A stretch of DNA of 64,000 bases from Acanthosepion lycidas (Eukaryota; Mollusca; Cephalopoda; Sepiida; Sepiidae), in NCBI GenBank assembly GCA_963932145.1, contig OZ010571.1:156447478-156511477 (forward strand), given 5' to 3'. The notes below the pieces were generated by a model. The model saw only the letters and a program-made list of their open reading frames with translations. It did not search any database and was not told where the DNA came from. Positions 33,816-45,605 of the stretch are shown here, one piece after another (within the stretch, counting starts at the first letter, position 1; every line of letters starts with the position of its first letter). The position numbers and the translations under genes are program-made.

Positions 33816-34199
33816 CAGAACGAGACACATACTATTTCTGAATTTTAAATATGAAAGAGAGCGCACTCTTCGCTGATATATGTAGATGCATGCGTGTCTG
33901 TGCCATTATTGTACGAAAATATCAAATATAATATATAACCTTGATGTTAAACTTTCGGATCTGATTACAGTCAATAATATTATGACAGACGACTTAAAAA
34001 ACACAGACCCTTTAAACCTTAACTTAAACGTCTTTTCGCCATGACTTGAAGATGATAGACTAAAGCTTTAGATATAAAATATTCTAACTACACCAAAATA
34101 TCTTTAGAAGGCGTTAATTATTAACTTCGTCTAACACTAAAACCTCGTCTCAATTGTCCAATCATCGGATATATTGATTTTACTAGGTGCCTCACAACT

Positions 34200-34760
34200 A
34201 GGATCTTCTTAGTTTTAAGTAGGGTATTCACTGTTTTCTCTGTCTCTCTTGTATTTGATTTGAGTGTTAAATTTTCTTAGCCTTCTTTCTTCATTAGGCA
34301 ACTCCAAACGTTTAGCTATCTCCAGCTACTCCTTAGCCTGAGTTTATTTGTAGTTTCTATTCCAGTTAGAACTTCCTCATTTGTCAGATGCTCTTTTCAA
34401 GGTAAACATTCATCAATACATCACTGTCCTTTCAAATCTTCATCCACGAGGAAATTATCCAATATTCACTTCTAAATAGAAGATTACATATTGCATAGCA
34501 GTCCTCCATCACCTTTGACTTTGTTTGTAATGACATTTTTCAACCACTTATTACTTTGCACTAAAAGCATTCATTCGCTATTCATATGCACATTCCGTTG
34601 TCTATTATATACTATCCACGTCCCCAATATGTCACTCACAACTGAGGATGTGTCTTTTGCTGACAACCATGCATTTTGGCTCCTTAGTTAATGGTTAGTC
34701 CTTTCGTATCTTTGGTCTTATTGTTAATCATTTTTAGTTTTTTTTAAAGTAGAATAAATT
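34200..34760 (-). pseudogene. Degraded RTE-type LINE fragment
   Basis: Recurring RTE blocks are present in order on the + strand: TTGAGTGTTAAATTTTC, CCTTCTTTCTTCATTAGG, and an antisense trace of the LETKKRV region near 34480. No usable frame remains. Confidence 0.45.
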
Positions 34761-34928
34761 TTACATTTAGTATCATTTAATTTTCTTGTTAATGTCTGAT
34801 TAGTTTTTCCCCATCTTATTTTTATTGTATTGTATCTTATATTCCTTCAAGCTATGTAAAGAACAAATCATCTACCACAAAATATCTTCTCAAATGTTTG
34901 GTGGTAATCTAATTATATATGAAAAACT

Positions 34929-35005
34929 GAGGGTGTAATGGTTAGCAATCTTTTCTCGCTAGAACATTTATGATTGAGCAGTGAGTTCGATCCTCACTGG
35001 GTACA
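34929..35005 (+). repeat. tRNA-like SINE head
   Basis: GGGTGTAATGGTTAGCAA (A box) and GTGAGTTCGATCCTCACTGG (B box with its T-arm stem GTGAG/CTCAC) are preserved. No full tRNA fold is visible. Confidence 0.65.
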
Positions 35006-35049
35006 CCAAACTTTCGGCCTTGTGCTACATCTAAGCTACGCTTCGGTAA

Positions 35050-36130
35050 ATCACTATATATGAAAAACCGAACTGTTAGGACCTCACATGGCAAAAGTGA
35101 CAGGAGAGTCTACTACTATTCACATAAACAGAAGGGACAGTCACTTTTATACTACAAATAACGACATTATTTATTTTGTTTCAATATTTACAAACTTTTA
35201 TACGAAAAAACTTTAAGATTTAGAAATAATATTTCGGCGGACGGCGTTCGATCTTGTGTAATATTGAGTGTAGAGTTCATTCGAATTTACACTGTGCTTC
35301 TGATGAATACACTAAACGTATCGAGCTATTTCTATGGATTTCAATATGTAAATTAATTCTGCTTCAAATAATAATAAAATATTTTGGTCATCAAGATTGC
35401 AACTGCTGTGAAAAATGTTTGATATTTAGTCATAGATTCGAAGCCAAATAGTATTTGAAGCCAATTATTTTGTTTGCTCTCTTTCTTGTTTCACAATCAA
35501 ACATCGGCTTTTCTAAAATAGGAATGACAGCAGTTATTTCTTGCTTTAAGTCGCAACTGTAGATCACATGATGCATACACACCAATATGGCCGCCTATGC
35601 CTTCTGAAAGTCTCACAAGTATGGCAGATTAATTATTTTCCTATCAGGAGAAAAGCGAATTTTGTCAGCATTCCTATTTCAGGAACTACATTCGTCCTTC
35701 ATTTCTTCTTTCTGTTTTCTCCTTTTCCCTTTTTCTGTCATTATCGTCCTTTCTTCTTTCATTATACGATTGTTTCTTTTTAACGGTTAGTTTTTTAATA
35801 AACATTCATTTCTTTCCATAGATGCACATTTTTCAGCCTTACCAGTCTGTTCCTTTGATTCCTTCTTCATTTTTATTTCTTTCCTCCTTTCTTAATTCAT
35901 GTATTTAATCAGTGATGTTTTTTCTTCGTTCTTCCTTCTAATTTCCTTTGCTTTATCAAATTTTGCTTACTTTTTTTCATTCTTTATTCTCTTTTCATTA
36001 ATTTATGTATTTTATTCCCTTCAATGTCCAAAACGGTTCCAGCCATTTTGAATCTCTCTAAATCATCTTTGCTCTGTAGTGAGTGTGAAATAATAATAAA
36101 TCCCTTCATCCATTACCTTCAAATTCGGAG
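35050..36130. other. No recognised feature; pyrimidine-rich part
   Basis: 35690-36000 is CT/T-rich low-complexity sequence. The rest is ordinary, without recognisable coding. Confidence 0.45.
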
Positions 36131-36134
36131 AACT

Positions 36135-36345
36135 CTGGAAGAAGGAAAGAAATTCGCGATCCTATAAGAGATTTTCATCTTTCATAGAAATTAACCATTG
36201 AGCTGAAGAAGAAGGAAAGAAATCCGCGATGCTAAGTGAGATTCATTTTAAACAATGAAAACCTTGCCTTCACAGAAATTAGCCGGTGAGTAAAGAAGAA
36301 GCAAAGAATGTAGCGAACCTACGCGAAATTCTTTTTGATATAAAA
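36135..36345 (+). repeat. Imperfect tandem repeat, three copies
   Basis: GAAGAAGGAAAGAAATTCGC recurs at 36138, 36207 and (diverged) 36295, each followed by related sequence and AGAAATTA near the end. Spacing is 69 and 88 bases. Confidence 0.65.
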
Positions 36346-37218
36346 TAAGGAGAAAAATTAAATTAACGAGAAGTCATATAAAAGGTTTCTTTTCTGTTAC
36401 TTTCAACCAGCGTTGAAGTACTCACCAGTGTAAAATTATTCGCCAATTATATTATCAGCCTTGAACCAGACGTGGCACTTCAAAGAACTTTCTATCAACA
36501 ATCCAAGAAATCTAAATATTTCAAATTATCTCTCTTCGTCTACATGTGAAAGTATGCAATCCTATATCACGAACCCACTTACCTTTTGTGTCAGATCATT
36601 TAATCTGTTGTATGAACATTTCCTCTTCATGGCATTACGTTCAAACTATGGACTTTAAGAATTTTGATTTATTTTCCTGAAACTGGCACTACTTCAAGCG
36701 TGTAAATTCATAAATAAATCCCTTAATGTTTTTGTTAAAATTACCCGTATGTTTCCTTGTCATTATCATCCATCATCAATGTTGTCAGGGTGAGTAAATC
36801 ATAAATTCATTTTACCCACTAAGCTTCACGCCACTATATCTCTCCCAAATAGAGGGCAGATAATAATAACCGGTGAGTGAACAGCAAATCCGCAGCAGAT
36901 TTATTCAATCTTCGGAAAGATGTTATTGAGTAAACTTGTGTACTCTGAACCACTCTATTCCCGATAATCGAGCGGGTAATTCAAGTAATATGCATCACGT
37001 TTTTCAGCTTACGAGTATGACAAACTGAGTGCAGCTCAGATACATTTTTTGTATCAACGTTTCAAACTTGTTCGGGAATCCAAAAAGAAATCGACGTTAA
37101 TAATGGTCTTCAACGAGTAGAACACCTGAAAATGGTACATGCTTGCCAGCTACAATCAAAGAAAATCCATTTGGATTTCACGGGATTAATTTTTCACTGA
37201 TTTTGATGAAGGGTCTTG

Positions 37219-37223
<5 letters not shown>

Positions 37224-37249
<26 letters not shown>

Positions 37250-37361
37250 ATTCTCACTCTCTCTCTCTCTCTCATTCTCATTCTCTCTCTCTCTCATTCT
37301 CATTCACACACACACACACACTCTCTCTCTCTCTCATTCTCACTTTCTATCTATCTATCTA

Positions 37362-37411
<50 letters not shown>
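37224..37411. repeat. (CT)n, (CA)n, (CTAT)n and (TA)n cluster
   Basis: CT repeats with CATTCT variants to 37345, then CTAT and TA to 37411. The downstream 37.4-37.8 kb is T/C-rich low complexity, and its 188-residue frame is an artefact. Confidence 0.93.
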
Positions 37412-37412
<1 letters not shown>

Positions 37413-38304
37413 TTCTTTGCTTATTTCCGTTTATTTTTCTTTACCATCTCGTCATCTCCTTCAAAGTTTTATTTTATTATTTCATTCATTTTCCGACTTT
37501 TTAAAAACTTTATTCTTTTTTATTTCTTTATTTGTTTTCCGTTTCTTTGAATTTTTTTTTCTTTCTTTTATACTTATGTATTCTCCATCTTTTTTGTTCC
37601 TTTATATTTTCCGTACGTTTTCATTCTTTTCGTTTTACATTTACTCATGTCTTTTCTTGCCAACTTCAATCAATTTTGTTTTCTTTCTCATTTTTGCTCC
37701 ATTTATCTTTTCTTTCCATTCTCTCCATCCTTCACCCTCTTCCCTCATTCCTAATTCTCCTTTAACCCTCTTCTTTTCCTTTCTCGAAATATCACACACA
37801 CACACACACACATGTCCTTCATTTACTCTCGACAACAGAACTATTAGATTGCACTGCTTCAGGATTTTCGTCTCTTCCCAGTTAATCCCAAATGAGAATT
37901 CGATGAGATTTTCGCAAACATTAGAATCAAATAACGCCTACCAGAAGATTTTGGCGCATGAAGGAGAAAAGGGCATTATGTAAATAATTGTCAAAATAAA
38001 TGACTTCGCATTCCCTGGCTTTTTCCGTAGTGTCTGACCTGCTGGCCACCGGAAGTGAGTCAGCACAATAAGTACCGTAAATATGTAGCTTTGAGTAATG
38101 ACAGACACTCTCAAAAGACTGCGCATGCGCACCTGGTACATTCTATCAAATACCCTATTTTAAGTAATATATGATACTTTAAAGTAAAAAACTCTTAATG
38201 AAAGAATGAAAAAAATGTCACAGAAGATATTTTGTTATATGTTGACATATAACACTGAGTGCTTGAAATATTTCTCACATCTTTAATTTCATGTATTTTT
38301 ATGG

Positions 38305-38309
<5 letters not shown>

Positions 38310-38348
<39 letters not shown>
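38310..38348. repeat. (AT)n microsatellite
   Basis: About 38 bp of AT between two copies of GTAAATATGTAGCTTTGAGT (38078 and 38369). Confidence 0.93.
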
Positions 38349-38352
<4 letters not shown>

Positions 38353-38414
38353 GTAAACCACATTTATCGTAAATATGTAGCTTTGAGTGTTTGATGTATA
38401 ACATAGCTAAAATT

Positions 38415-38478
38415 TATACTAATAATAAATATACATTTTGTACCACACCGTGCTGAACAAAATGAATATTTATTATTA

Positions 38479-38483
<5 letters not shown>
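38415..38483. repeat. Strong hairpin, 27-bp arms, next to (AT)n
   Basis: Arms 38415-38441 and 38457-38483 pair with one mismatch around a 15-base loop. The right arm runs straight into an (AT)n tract (38480-38542). Confidence 0.88.

Positions 38484-38542
<59 letters not shown>
38480..38542. repeat. (AT)n microsatellite
   Basis: About 62 bp of AT. Confidence 0.97.
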
Positions 38543-38548
<6 letters not shown>

Positions 38549-39258
38549 ATATTACATCAAATTTTAGTGGATCTGTGTTTGAATAGACGCTCTGTTTTTT
38601 TATAAATCATCTATTGACTTGCGCACTCGAGGAAACAGAAGAAAAAAAATCGGTGGTTTCTCCTACAAAGACGGACGCAGGTCCGAACCCATGTCGGAGA
38701 GCACATTTTCTTTGTTAATTTTTCTCAAGTGCGCAGTAGAATACACACGGTTTTTTACAAAAAATAACGTTTAAAGTAATGATATATATATATGTGTCTG
38801 TGCGTGTGAGATGGAAAGAAAGAGAAGGAGAGAGATTGGCTGGAAATTGGGTTTAAGCATGAAACTGAATATGGCCATCTAATGTTGATACCTACACTTT
38901 TATCTAAAAGTATTAGGCAACCCTCAGTATTTCGAAGTATCGCCTAAAAATTGAAGGTTGCGTGCCGTTTCAAAACTAATTTACTAGCTTACTACGAACC
39001 AGAGTGACTTTCTCTTACAGAAGGATTTTATGGTATAATCGATAATTATAATACTGATGACGAAATTAATCCAAGACTGCATAAATTTTCCTTCAAATCT
39101 TATTGCTGCCCAAATTGCTAACCAATGATAATCTTAGGGCTGGTAGAGTTTACATTTTAGATAACCACACTCTTTAAAAGATTAGAGGTCATGCACTAAT
39201 GGATTAAATAATTTCAGCATCCTAGCTTATTAGGGGTTAAACTGAAGAAGTTATGAAA

Positions 39259-39760
39259 CCTGGTTTGGTTTGGTTTGTTTTACGTCATATCAACCCCAAT
39301 GAGTTATTTAATGCCAACAAGATTTTTATTGCTGGTAATACTTTTAAGTATTTCTGGCAATATTTTTCCCGAAAAAGAATTGCTGGCAATAATGTATTTC
39401 TGGCCATAATTTTTTATTGCTGGTAATACTTTTTAAAAAGTATTTCTGGCAATATTTTCCCCGAAAAATTATTGTTGACAATAATGTATTGCTGGTAATA
39501 ATTTTTCCTTCAAAAACCTATTGCTAGTAATATCCTTTTTCCAAAAATGTATTGCTGGTATTAAAACCTATTTTTACACGTTTTTACCCCACTTTGGTAG
39601 CCAACTACCTGCCCACATCTCGGACCCCCTAACAGGTGCTACCACATTGAACCAGGGTGGACCTGAGAACACCAGCAACTAAAAGGTGGTTCCACGCTCC
39701 TCAAAACCTCCTGATCAGAGGCCTTGCTGTCGGATGCAGTTTACCCAGGACTAATTATTA
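39259..39760 (+). repeat. Interspersed repeat family B, copy 4, with minisatellite core
   Basis: It begins GGTTTGGTTTGGTTTG and CATATCAACCCCAATG, then carries about ten units of TATTGCTGGTAATA or TATTTCTGGCAATA spaced by A/T-rich linkers (39325-39565), then CTAACAGGTGCTACCAC, GGTGGACCTGAGAACACC and the terminal TTTACCCAGGAC. This is the longest copy and shows that copies differ mainly in core unit number. Confidence 0.82.
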
Positions 39761-40179
39761 AATCAAGAGTGTGTGTTATACTACCAGTGCTATTCTTCAC
39801 TATATTTCTGTTGAATATATTGTTGAAAGTGCTTGATGAGGAAGGAGGTGTTGGTTTAATAAATGTTTTTCTTACGTTTTTTCTTACATTTTTTTGTACG
39901 ATGGGTTAAACTGTACGATGTTTATTTTCTGTTGGCTTTTTACTGTGTGATGTGTATGTGAGTGTTGTCGAAAATCTACTATCTCTTCGAGCAGTTTCAT
40001 AGTTTATTTTTGGGGGGGAGGGGTCTAATAAAATCGGAAGAATTTGTCAGACGAACTGTGGTTGATTGATTGTTGGGTGTCAGCTATTATTTTGTTGGTT
40101 TGGAAATTAGCGTCAGTTGCACCGAGAACATAACACAAGAAATAAAAAGTACAATAGAAAAGTAACCAATAACCTAAAT

Positions 40180-40440
40180 GCACAATCTAAACACACCTGT
40201 AATAGCAGTGCAAAGAACAGGTGTCCTTTAAATGAAAATTGTTTTCAAAATATACCAGGCCACTGTAAAATCAGCAGATAACGAAGAAAAATATACGTCA
40301 AAGCAACTGAATGTCCTGAGAAATAAAGAAACTACGCATGCAAATCATCCTTTTCCAAATAGTAAATACACCATCAGGACTACCCTTCCTAAACATATAT
40401 GAGAAAGTAGAAACAAAAATATCATGGAAAATAAGTAAAC
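40180..40440 (+). pseudogene. GIY-YIG retroelement-like relic
   Basis: The frame CNSSAKNRCPLNENCFQN has the Cys-rich CPLNxxC signature seen just before the GIY-YIG nuclease domain of some retroelement proteins. After a frameshift, a YQATVKSADNEEKY-like stretch is readable, followed by an SKYTIRTTLPKHI-like tail. Broken and weak, but the order of blocks is consistent. Confidence 0.4.
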
Positions 40441-41059
40441 AGCCCAAAACAATAAATCAAAAACCTGTAAACTCTATCCGGATGAGAAAATAGCTATAAT
40501 CACCTTCCTAGACTAACTACTAAATAAACGATCAGAACTTATCTCCTAATTCAGTCAAGAAAACGAATTTTTACTACGTTATTTCAAAATCGAAAACTAA
40601 AAATGAATAAGTTGTAAAATATCACCATCAAATTGCAAATATGGGCACTATATACAAAGTATATACAAAGCACATGATATAACATAATTTCGATAAAACC
40701 GATTCTGTAAGTAAGCAAAAAAGATAACCGCCCCCAAATAATAAAAAAACACAAATGAATAAACAAATTAAGTAAATAATAAACGAATTAACAAATTAAG
40801 AATGAATACACAGACACAAGTAAATGTTAGAATAATAATAATCATTAAGAAATAGTGAAGTAATCAGTAATAAATAATGAATAAAAAGTTAACAAATAAA
40901 CGTAAATTGTATCCATAATTATTTCTACCCAATAGCCTCCAGAATAATTTCAAATACAACTGTTACCGCCTAAAAAATAACCATTAAGATAACACAATGA
41001 ATCTCGCTAACCGTAATACAGCTATGATCAGCATATATAATTGAGCCAACAGGCAACAC

Positions 41060-41118
41060 ACATGGCCTGAAGATTGCGTTCCTGCATGAAACAGACTCTC
41101 GCCGCTCCGTGTTGACCT
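41060..41118 (-). repeat. Repeat family C, half copy
   Basis: GATTGCGTTCCTGCATGAAA, then CAGACTCTCGCCGCTCCGTG, then TTGACCTCA matches one arm of the palindrome at 1134-1249. Confidence 0.5.
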
Positions 41119-41794
41119 CAATGTCTCCTTACATATATATACATATATGTATGTGTGTGTGTTTTACATTTATTTACTATTTTGACCGACAATAAGCTAG
41201 ATAAGAAGTTGTATCCATTGTCTCAGCTCATAGCATAAAAGCAAACGTTAATTAAACTGCATTAATCTGTGTAAATCCTATAATGGTTATTCCCAGTCTT
41301 GCACTTATTCCCTGGCGATCATTTTTTCTTAAATTAACCTGTAAAACCAAGACTTGATGTTAAAACGTTCTGAAACAAATTTTCAGTGAAAATTACAAAA
41401 TTCAGTTTTAAATCAACGATTTTCCCCTTCTGAAAGGAAAATTAATTTAATACAGAAAATAACTATAACGAAACGGAGTACCGGTGGCGCCTGGGCAGAG
41501 CGATCGGAAAATTCTGACCCTGTCGATGTACACCAGGACGAAATACAAATGACACTAACAAAATGTCAAGAAACTCGCCTACCTATTTCAAGTTTTATTA
41601 TTTATTCTTCTTTTCTCAATCTTCATTTCTCCAAGAAATAAAAATTCTGATTCGTTTCAAGCTGAAAATGCAGAATAAAGAAATGTATATTGAGAAAATC
41701 TTTGTAGATACGCGATGCTGTTTTCACTCGAGGAGTCTCTGTCTGTAACATTATGATCAAACAATGGTAAGGAAACGTTTTCTATATGCCGTGA

Positions 41795-42325
41795 CCCTTC
41801 AAGACGTGGGTGATCATGGCTCCCCACAATCTCTTATTCTTAAAACACTTAACGACGTTTGATTCTTTGCCAATCCTCCCACCTCGTTTGGCAATATATT
41901 CAGGCTTATCCTATGTGTACGACTGTCTTCTCTTATCCTTTTTACCTTCGATATGCTTTGTGAGTGTCAAATTGTCAAAGTCCTCCCTTCTCATTACGGG
42001 TCCAAGACATGTCAGGTGCATTTTTCCGATGATTTTCTTTTCGTTTCTATTTTCTTTAAGATTTTTTTTTTCTTGCGCGGTCCATCCATAGTTATTCTAA
42101 ATATCTTTCTGTAGAAACACATTTCTTCTGCTTCCGCATTTTTTTTCAATTGTGAGGAGATTTTTCATTATAGACTCCCATATAAAAGGCCGATACTACA
42201 TAGCGTATTTGTTTCCAACTTTCTTCGTACTTTGCTTGGCTTTTGGAATACGGTTTTTGTTATCCCATTGTGCGTTCCGATTACAGTGTTTCATTTTTCC
42301 ATCCTCTTCTAAACACTTCCTACGA
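41795..42325 (-). pseudogene. RTE-type LINE remnant
   Basis: On the + strand it starts with the shared 3' end GTGGGTGATCATGGCTCCCC, then CCTCCCTTCTCATTACGGG and TCTTTCTGTAGAAACACATT, the last being the antisense of the MWFYRRM block. It meets an opposite-strand LINE at about 42325. Confidence 0.6.
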
Positions 42326-42990
42326 GAGGTACCGTGCCTTGATAGGCTATTATGCCTTAAACTCACGCCTGACCTCAAGTGGAACTCGTACATACGAGCT
42401 ATAGCTAAAGATGCAGCTAAAATGTTCGGCCTCCTATACTTGACTCGACGTGCTATCCTTTAAATAGATCAGACCAAGAATGAAGTGCTGTTGTCATATT
42501 TGGGCGGGAATTGTACGAACCGCACTATACAACCTCGATCATGTCCAACAGTGTCTCCGAGTCCTTGTAGATTACAAATTATTTTCCCTCCTCCAACCTC
42601 TCACTCATGGGCGGGCTGAGGCAAGCCTGTAGCTGATATGTCGATACTTTTATACAAAGTGCTTAGACAAACTGCATTCCTTGATTCCCTCAAGCCTAAC
42701 TTTTACGGTTAGAACCCGCCATGCCATTTACATCGTAGAAAACCGCCCACATTCCCTCCGTATTCCATTGGTGATATGGAAGTTCCACTCGAACAGCTTC
42801 GTCCCGTGAAGCACTACCCTGTAGAACCGACTCCCAAAAGGATGTTTCCCTGATCACTACAATCTTAACCCGTTCCATACTTGGATTAAACACTATCTTC
42901 CGCTCCTATCCGTAAAAAAAACTGCCTTCTAACGTAACCCTCTACCTCGAGTGGACACTGGGCTTTGTACAGAGTGAACCTTACTGTAAA
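42325..42990 (+). pseudogene. LINE (CR1/Jockey-like) reverse transcriptase C-terminal region
   Basis: The forward strand encodes CLDRLLCLKLTPDLKWNSYI, then RAIAKDAAKMFGLLYLTRRA. After a stop near 42463 come MKCCCHIWAG, NLDHVQQCLRVLVD, LLQPLTHGRAEASL, FHSNSF and KGCFPDHYNLN. The block order matches the C-terminal region of Jockey/CR1-like ORF2 and the subfamily at 19.1 kb. It is 5'-truncated exactly beside the antisense RTE copy. Several stops and frameshifts. Confidence 0.85.
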
Positions 42991-42994
42991 AAAA

Positions 42995-44590
42995 ATATAT
43001 TTAAGGAAAAGGACTCTAGTTTACATAAATCACAGAATATGTCGTATGGGAAATTCTGAATTATTCAACGTGCTGTATAAGAAAAGGTATGTACGCTCTG
43101 GTTTAAAATCAAAGCCTTGATGAATATATGTAATTACCTCAATTATCCGCCAAAGAACTTCCGCTGACAATCTGTAGATGTCGTTGCCAAAAGTATATAT
43201 AAGAAAAGAACCCAAGGTCACTTTCTCTGTCTTCTTTCTTATTTAGCCAAAGGATGTCTTGGAGAAAGTAAGTGTCTTATTCCTCTCGGAGACTTTACAG
43301 TACCCAGCAATTCTAATGTCACATAGACATTACAGAGCATACGACGCTCTAAGCTAACAAACCAACAATTAATTTTTTTCGCAATCTTTCACAGCAATTT
43401 TGCACACACGTCCAAACAAAAAAGCACATCACTACGCCAAAACGTTTATTTATTTTCTATTCTTTCTATTTATTTTGCTCAATTATTTATTTGCTGTTGT
43501 TACCTTTGAGGAAATACCATGCTTCCACAATTCTCTCAATTTATATTACTCTACGCCCTATCAACCCGAATATATTGTCTATCAACATCCTATCTCTTGC
43601 GTACTTGGTAATACCACAACTATATTGTAATAACTATTAATTACAAACTTTGTCTGCCTTGGTTGGATCGAGTTCACTTCCTCCCTAACGACTGGTTGAG
43701 GCTATGATATATTCCCAAATATATTTGCTACGCTTACCTTTGTCTGCCACAATACTACACTGTTTGATCGATTTCAAACACTATACTATTCATATAATAT
43801 TTTTAATGCTATATTATTGCTAATAAAAAGTAACCTCTTCAACTATTTTGTATCTAACTTGATGCGTTATTCCGAGTTTATCGATGATAATCTGTATTTA
43901 GCTTGACACATTTCAACATTAGGAGAACCACTAAAATTACTCTGGGCAAAGTCAAGAAACTTGGGCTAGAACCAGAAAATTTCCGTCTTCTCTTTCACCT
44001 AATTGAAATTTATCTCTGATGTTCTAGCAGGGCCGCAAAACGAAAATAGGTTTATGTTTCAAATTTAAGTAGTTTAAGCAATCAAAGATTTTCAGCAAGG
44101 GAGATAATTACTTCCTCTCTGCGCTCTGAAATGTGACGTATTAGTTCAGTCACCTTGGAAACAGAAGAAATTGAGGAAAAGGGTCTTCGTTGCCCGCCGG
44201 GTTGAGCGCTACTCTGCCTATTAAAACTCAATGATTTGAATAATCATCCCAAGGTTGTGTCGTTGAATAAACGAACGTGAGCAGATCTTTAGAATTTGAA
44301 ATGATAACGGTGTTGATGGGAATTCACAACTGAACAAGGCAGATAGATTAGACCAACTGTGGTGGTTGTAGAAGTAGTAGCTTTTCTATAATTGACATTT
44401 TGTCTCTCCTGGTCTTTGTCAATTGGAATAACGAGTCGATTTAGTCAGTGTTAGATAAAACCTGTGGAAACATGGAAATGACATCATTATACGGATCAAG
44501 ATTATTAATATAATGACAGTTAAGACGTTAATACTTTCGAATGTCATAACTGCCAAGAAAATGATAAAAATCATCATTGATATCTTTTAT
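42995..44590. other. No recognised feature
   Basis: AT-rich sequence without recognisable coding, tRNA-like or repeat structure. Small open frames (for example 43400-43630) look random. Confidence 0.4.
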
Positions 44591-44593
44591 TAT

Positions 44594-45556
44594 CTGTCTA
44601 TATTTCTGAGATGAGGTATTATGTACACTATTTACATTATTCGGACTATTGCCCTCATCTTTGTCGCCATATTTATTACAATGTTTCGGCCTTTCAGCAT
44701 CTGTCTATATTTCTGAGATGAGGTATTATGTACACTATTTACATTATTCGGACTATTGTCCTCATCTTTGTCGCCATATTTATTACAACGTTTCGGCCTT
44801 TCAGCATCTGTCTAAATTTCTGAGATGAGGTATTATGTACATTATTTACATTATTCGGACTATTGTCCTCATCTTTGTCGCCATATTTATTACAATGTTT
44901 CAGCCTTTCAGCATCTGTCTATATTTCTGAGATGAGGTATTATGTACATTATTTACATTATTCGGACTATTGTCCTCATCTTTGTCGCCATATTTATTAC
45001 AACGTTTCGGCCTTTCAGCATCTGTCTATATTTCTGAGATGAGGTATTATGTACATTATTTGCATTATTTGGACTATTGTCCTCATCTTTGTCGCCATAT
45101 TTATTACAACGTTTCGGCCTTTCAGTATCTGTCTATATTTCTGAGATTAGGTATTATGTACACTATTTACATTATTCGGACTATTGTCTTCATCTTTGTC
45201 GCCATATTTATTGCAAGGTTTCGGCCTTTCAGCATCTGTCTATATTTCTGAGATGAGGTATTATGTACACTATTTACATTATTCGGACTATTGTCCTCAT
45301 CTTTGTCGCCATATTTATTACAATGTTTCGGCCTTTCAGCATCTGTCTATATTTCTAAGATGATGTATTATGTACACTATTTACATTATTCGCACTATTG
45401 TCCTCATCTTTGTCGCCATATTTATTACAACGTTTCGGCCTTTCAGTATCTGTCTATATTTCTGAGATGAGGTATTATGTACACTATTTACATTATTCGG
45501 ACTATTGTCCTCATCTTTGTCGCCATATTTATTACAACGTTTCGGCCGTTGTACGC
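44594..45556 (-). repeat. Nine-copy 107-bp tandem array derived from SINE tail
   Basis: Units start at 44594, 44701, 44808, 44915, 45022, 45129, 45236, 45343 and 45450, exactly 107 bases apart. Each reads (+ strand) CTGTCTATATTTCTGAGATG, then TACATTATTCGGACTATTG, GTCGCCATATTTATTAC, ACGTTTCGGCCTTTCAGCAT. The last unit runs on into the unique SINE core (CCGTTGTACGCTCCAGC) instead of the junction TTTCAGCAT. Copies differ by only a few substitutions. The 93-residue frame is a repeat artefact. Confidence 0.97.
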
Positions 45557-45605
45557 TCCAGCTTTCTTCAGGTGGTTGGAATGTCGAACTGAACCCGTTA
45601 TTTCG
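45541..45605 (-). repeat. SINE family A core joined to the tail array
   Basis: TTGTACGCTCCAGCTTTC, TTCAGGTGGTTGGAATG and CGAACTGAACCCG continue the final array unit as an ordinary SINE. The copy breaks off at about 45605, where the opposite-strand SINE begins. Confidence 0.88.

Noticed and set aside
44594-45556. CRISPR-like regular spacing
   Set aside because: The 107-bp units are repeated over their whole length with no variable spacers, and the flanks are a eukaryotic SINE.
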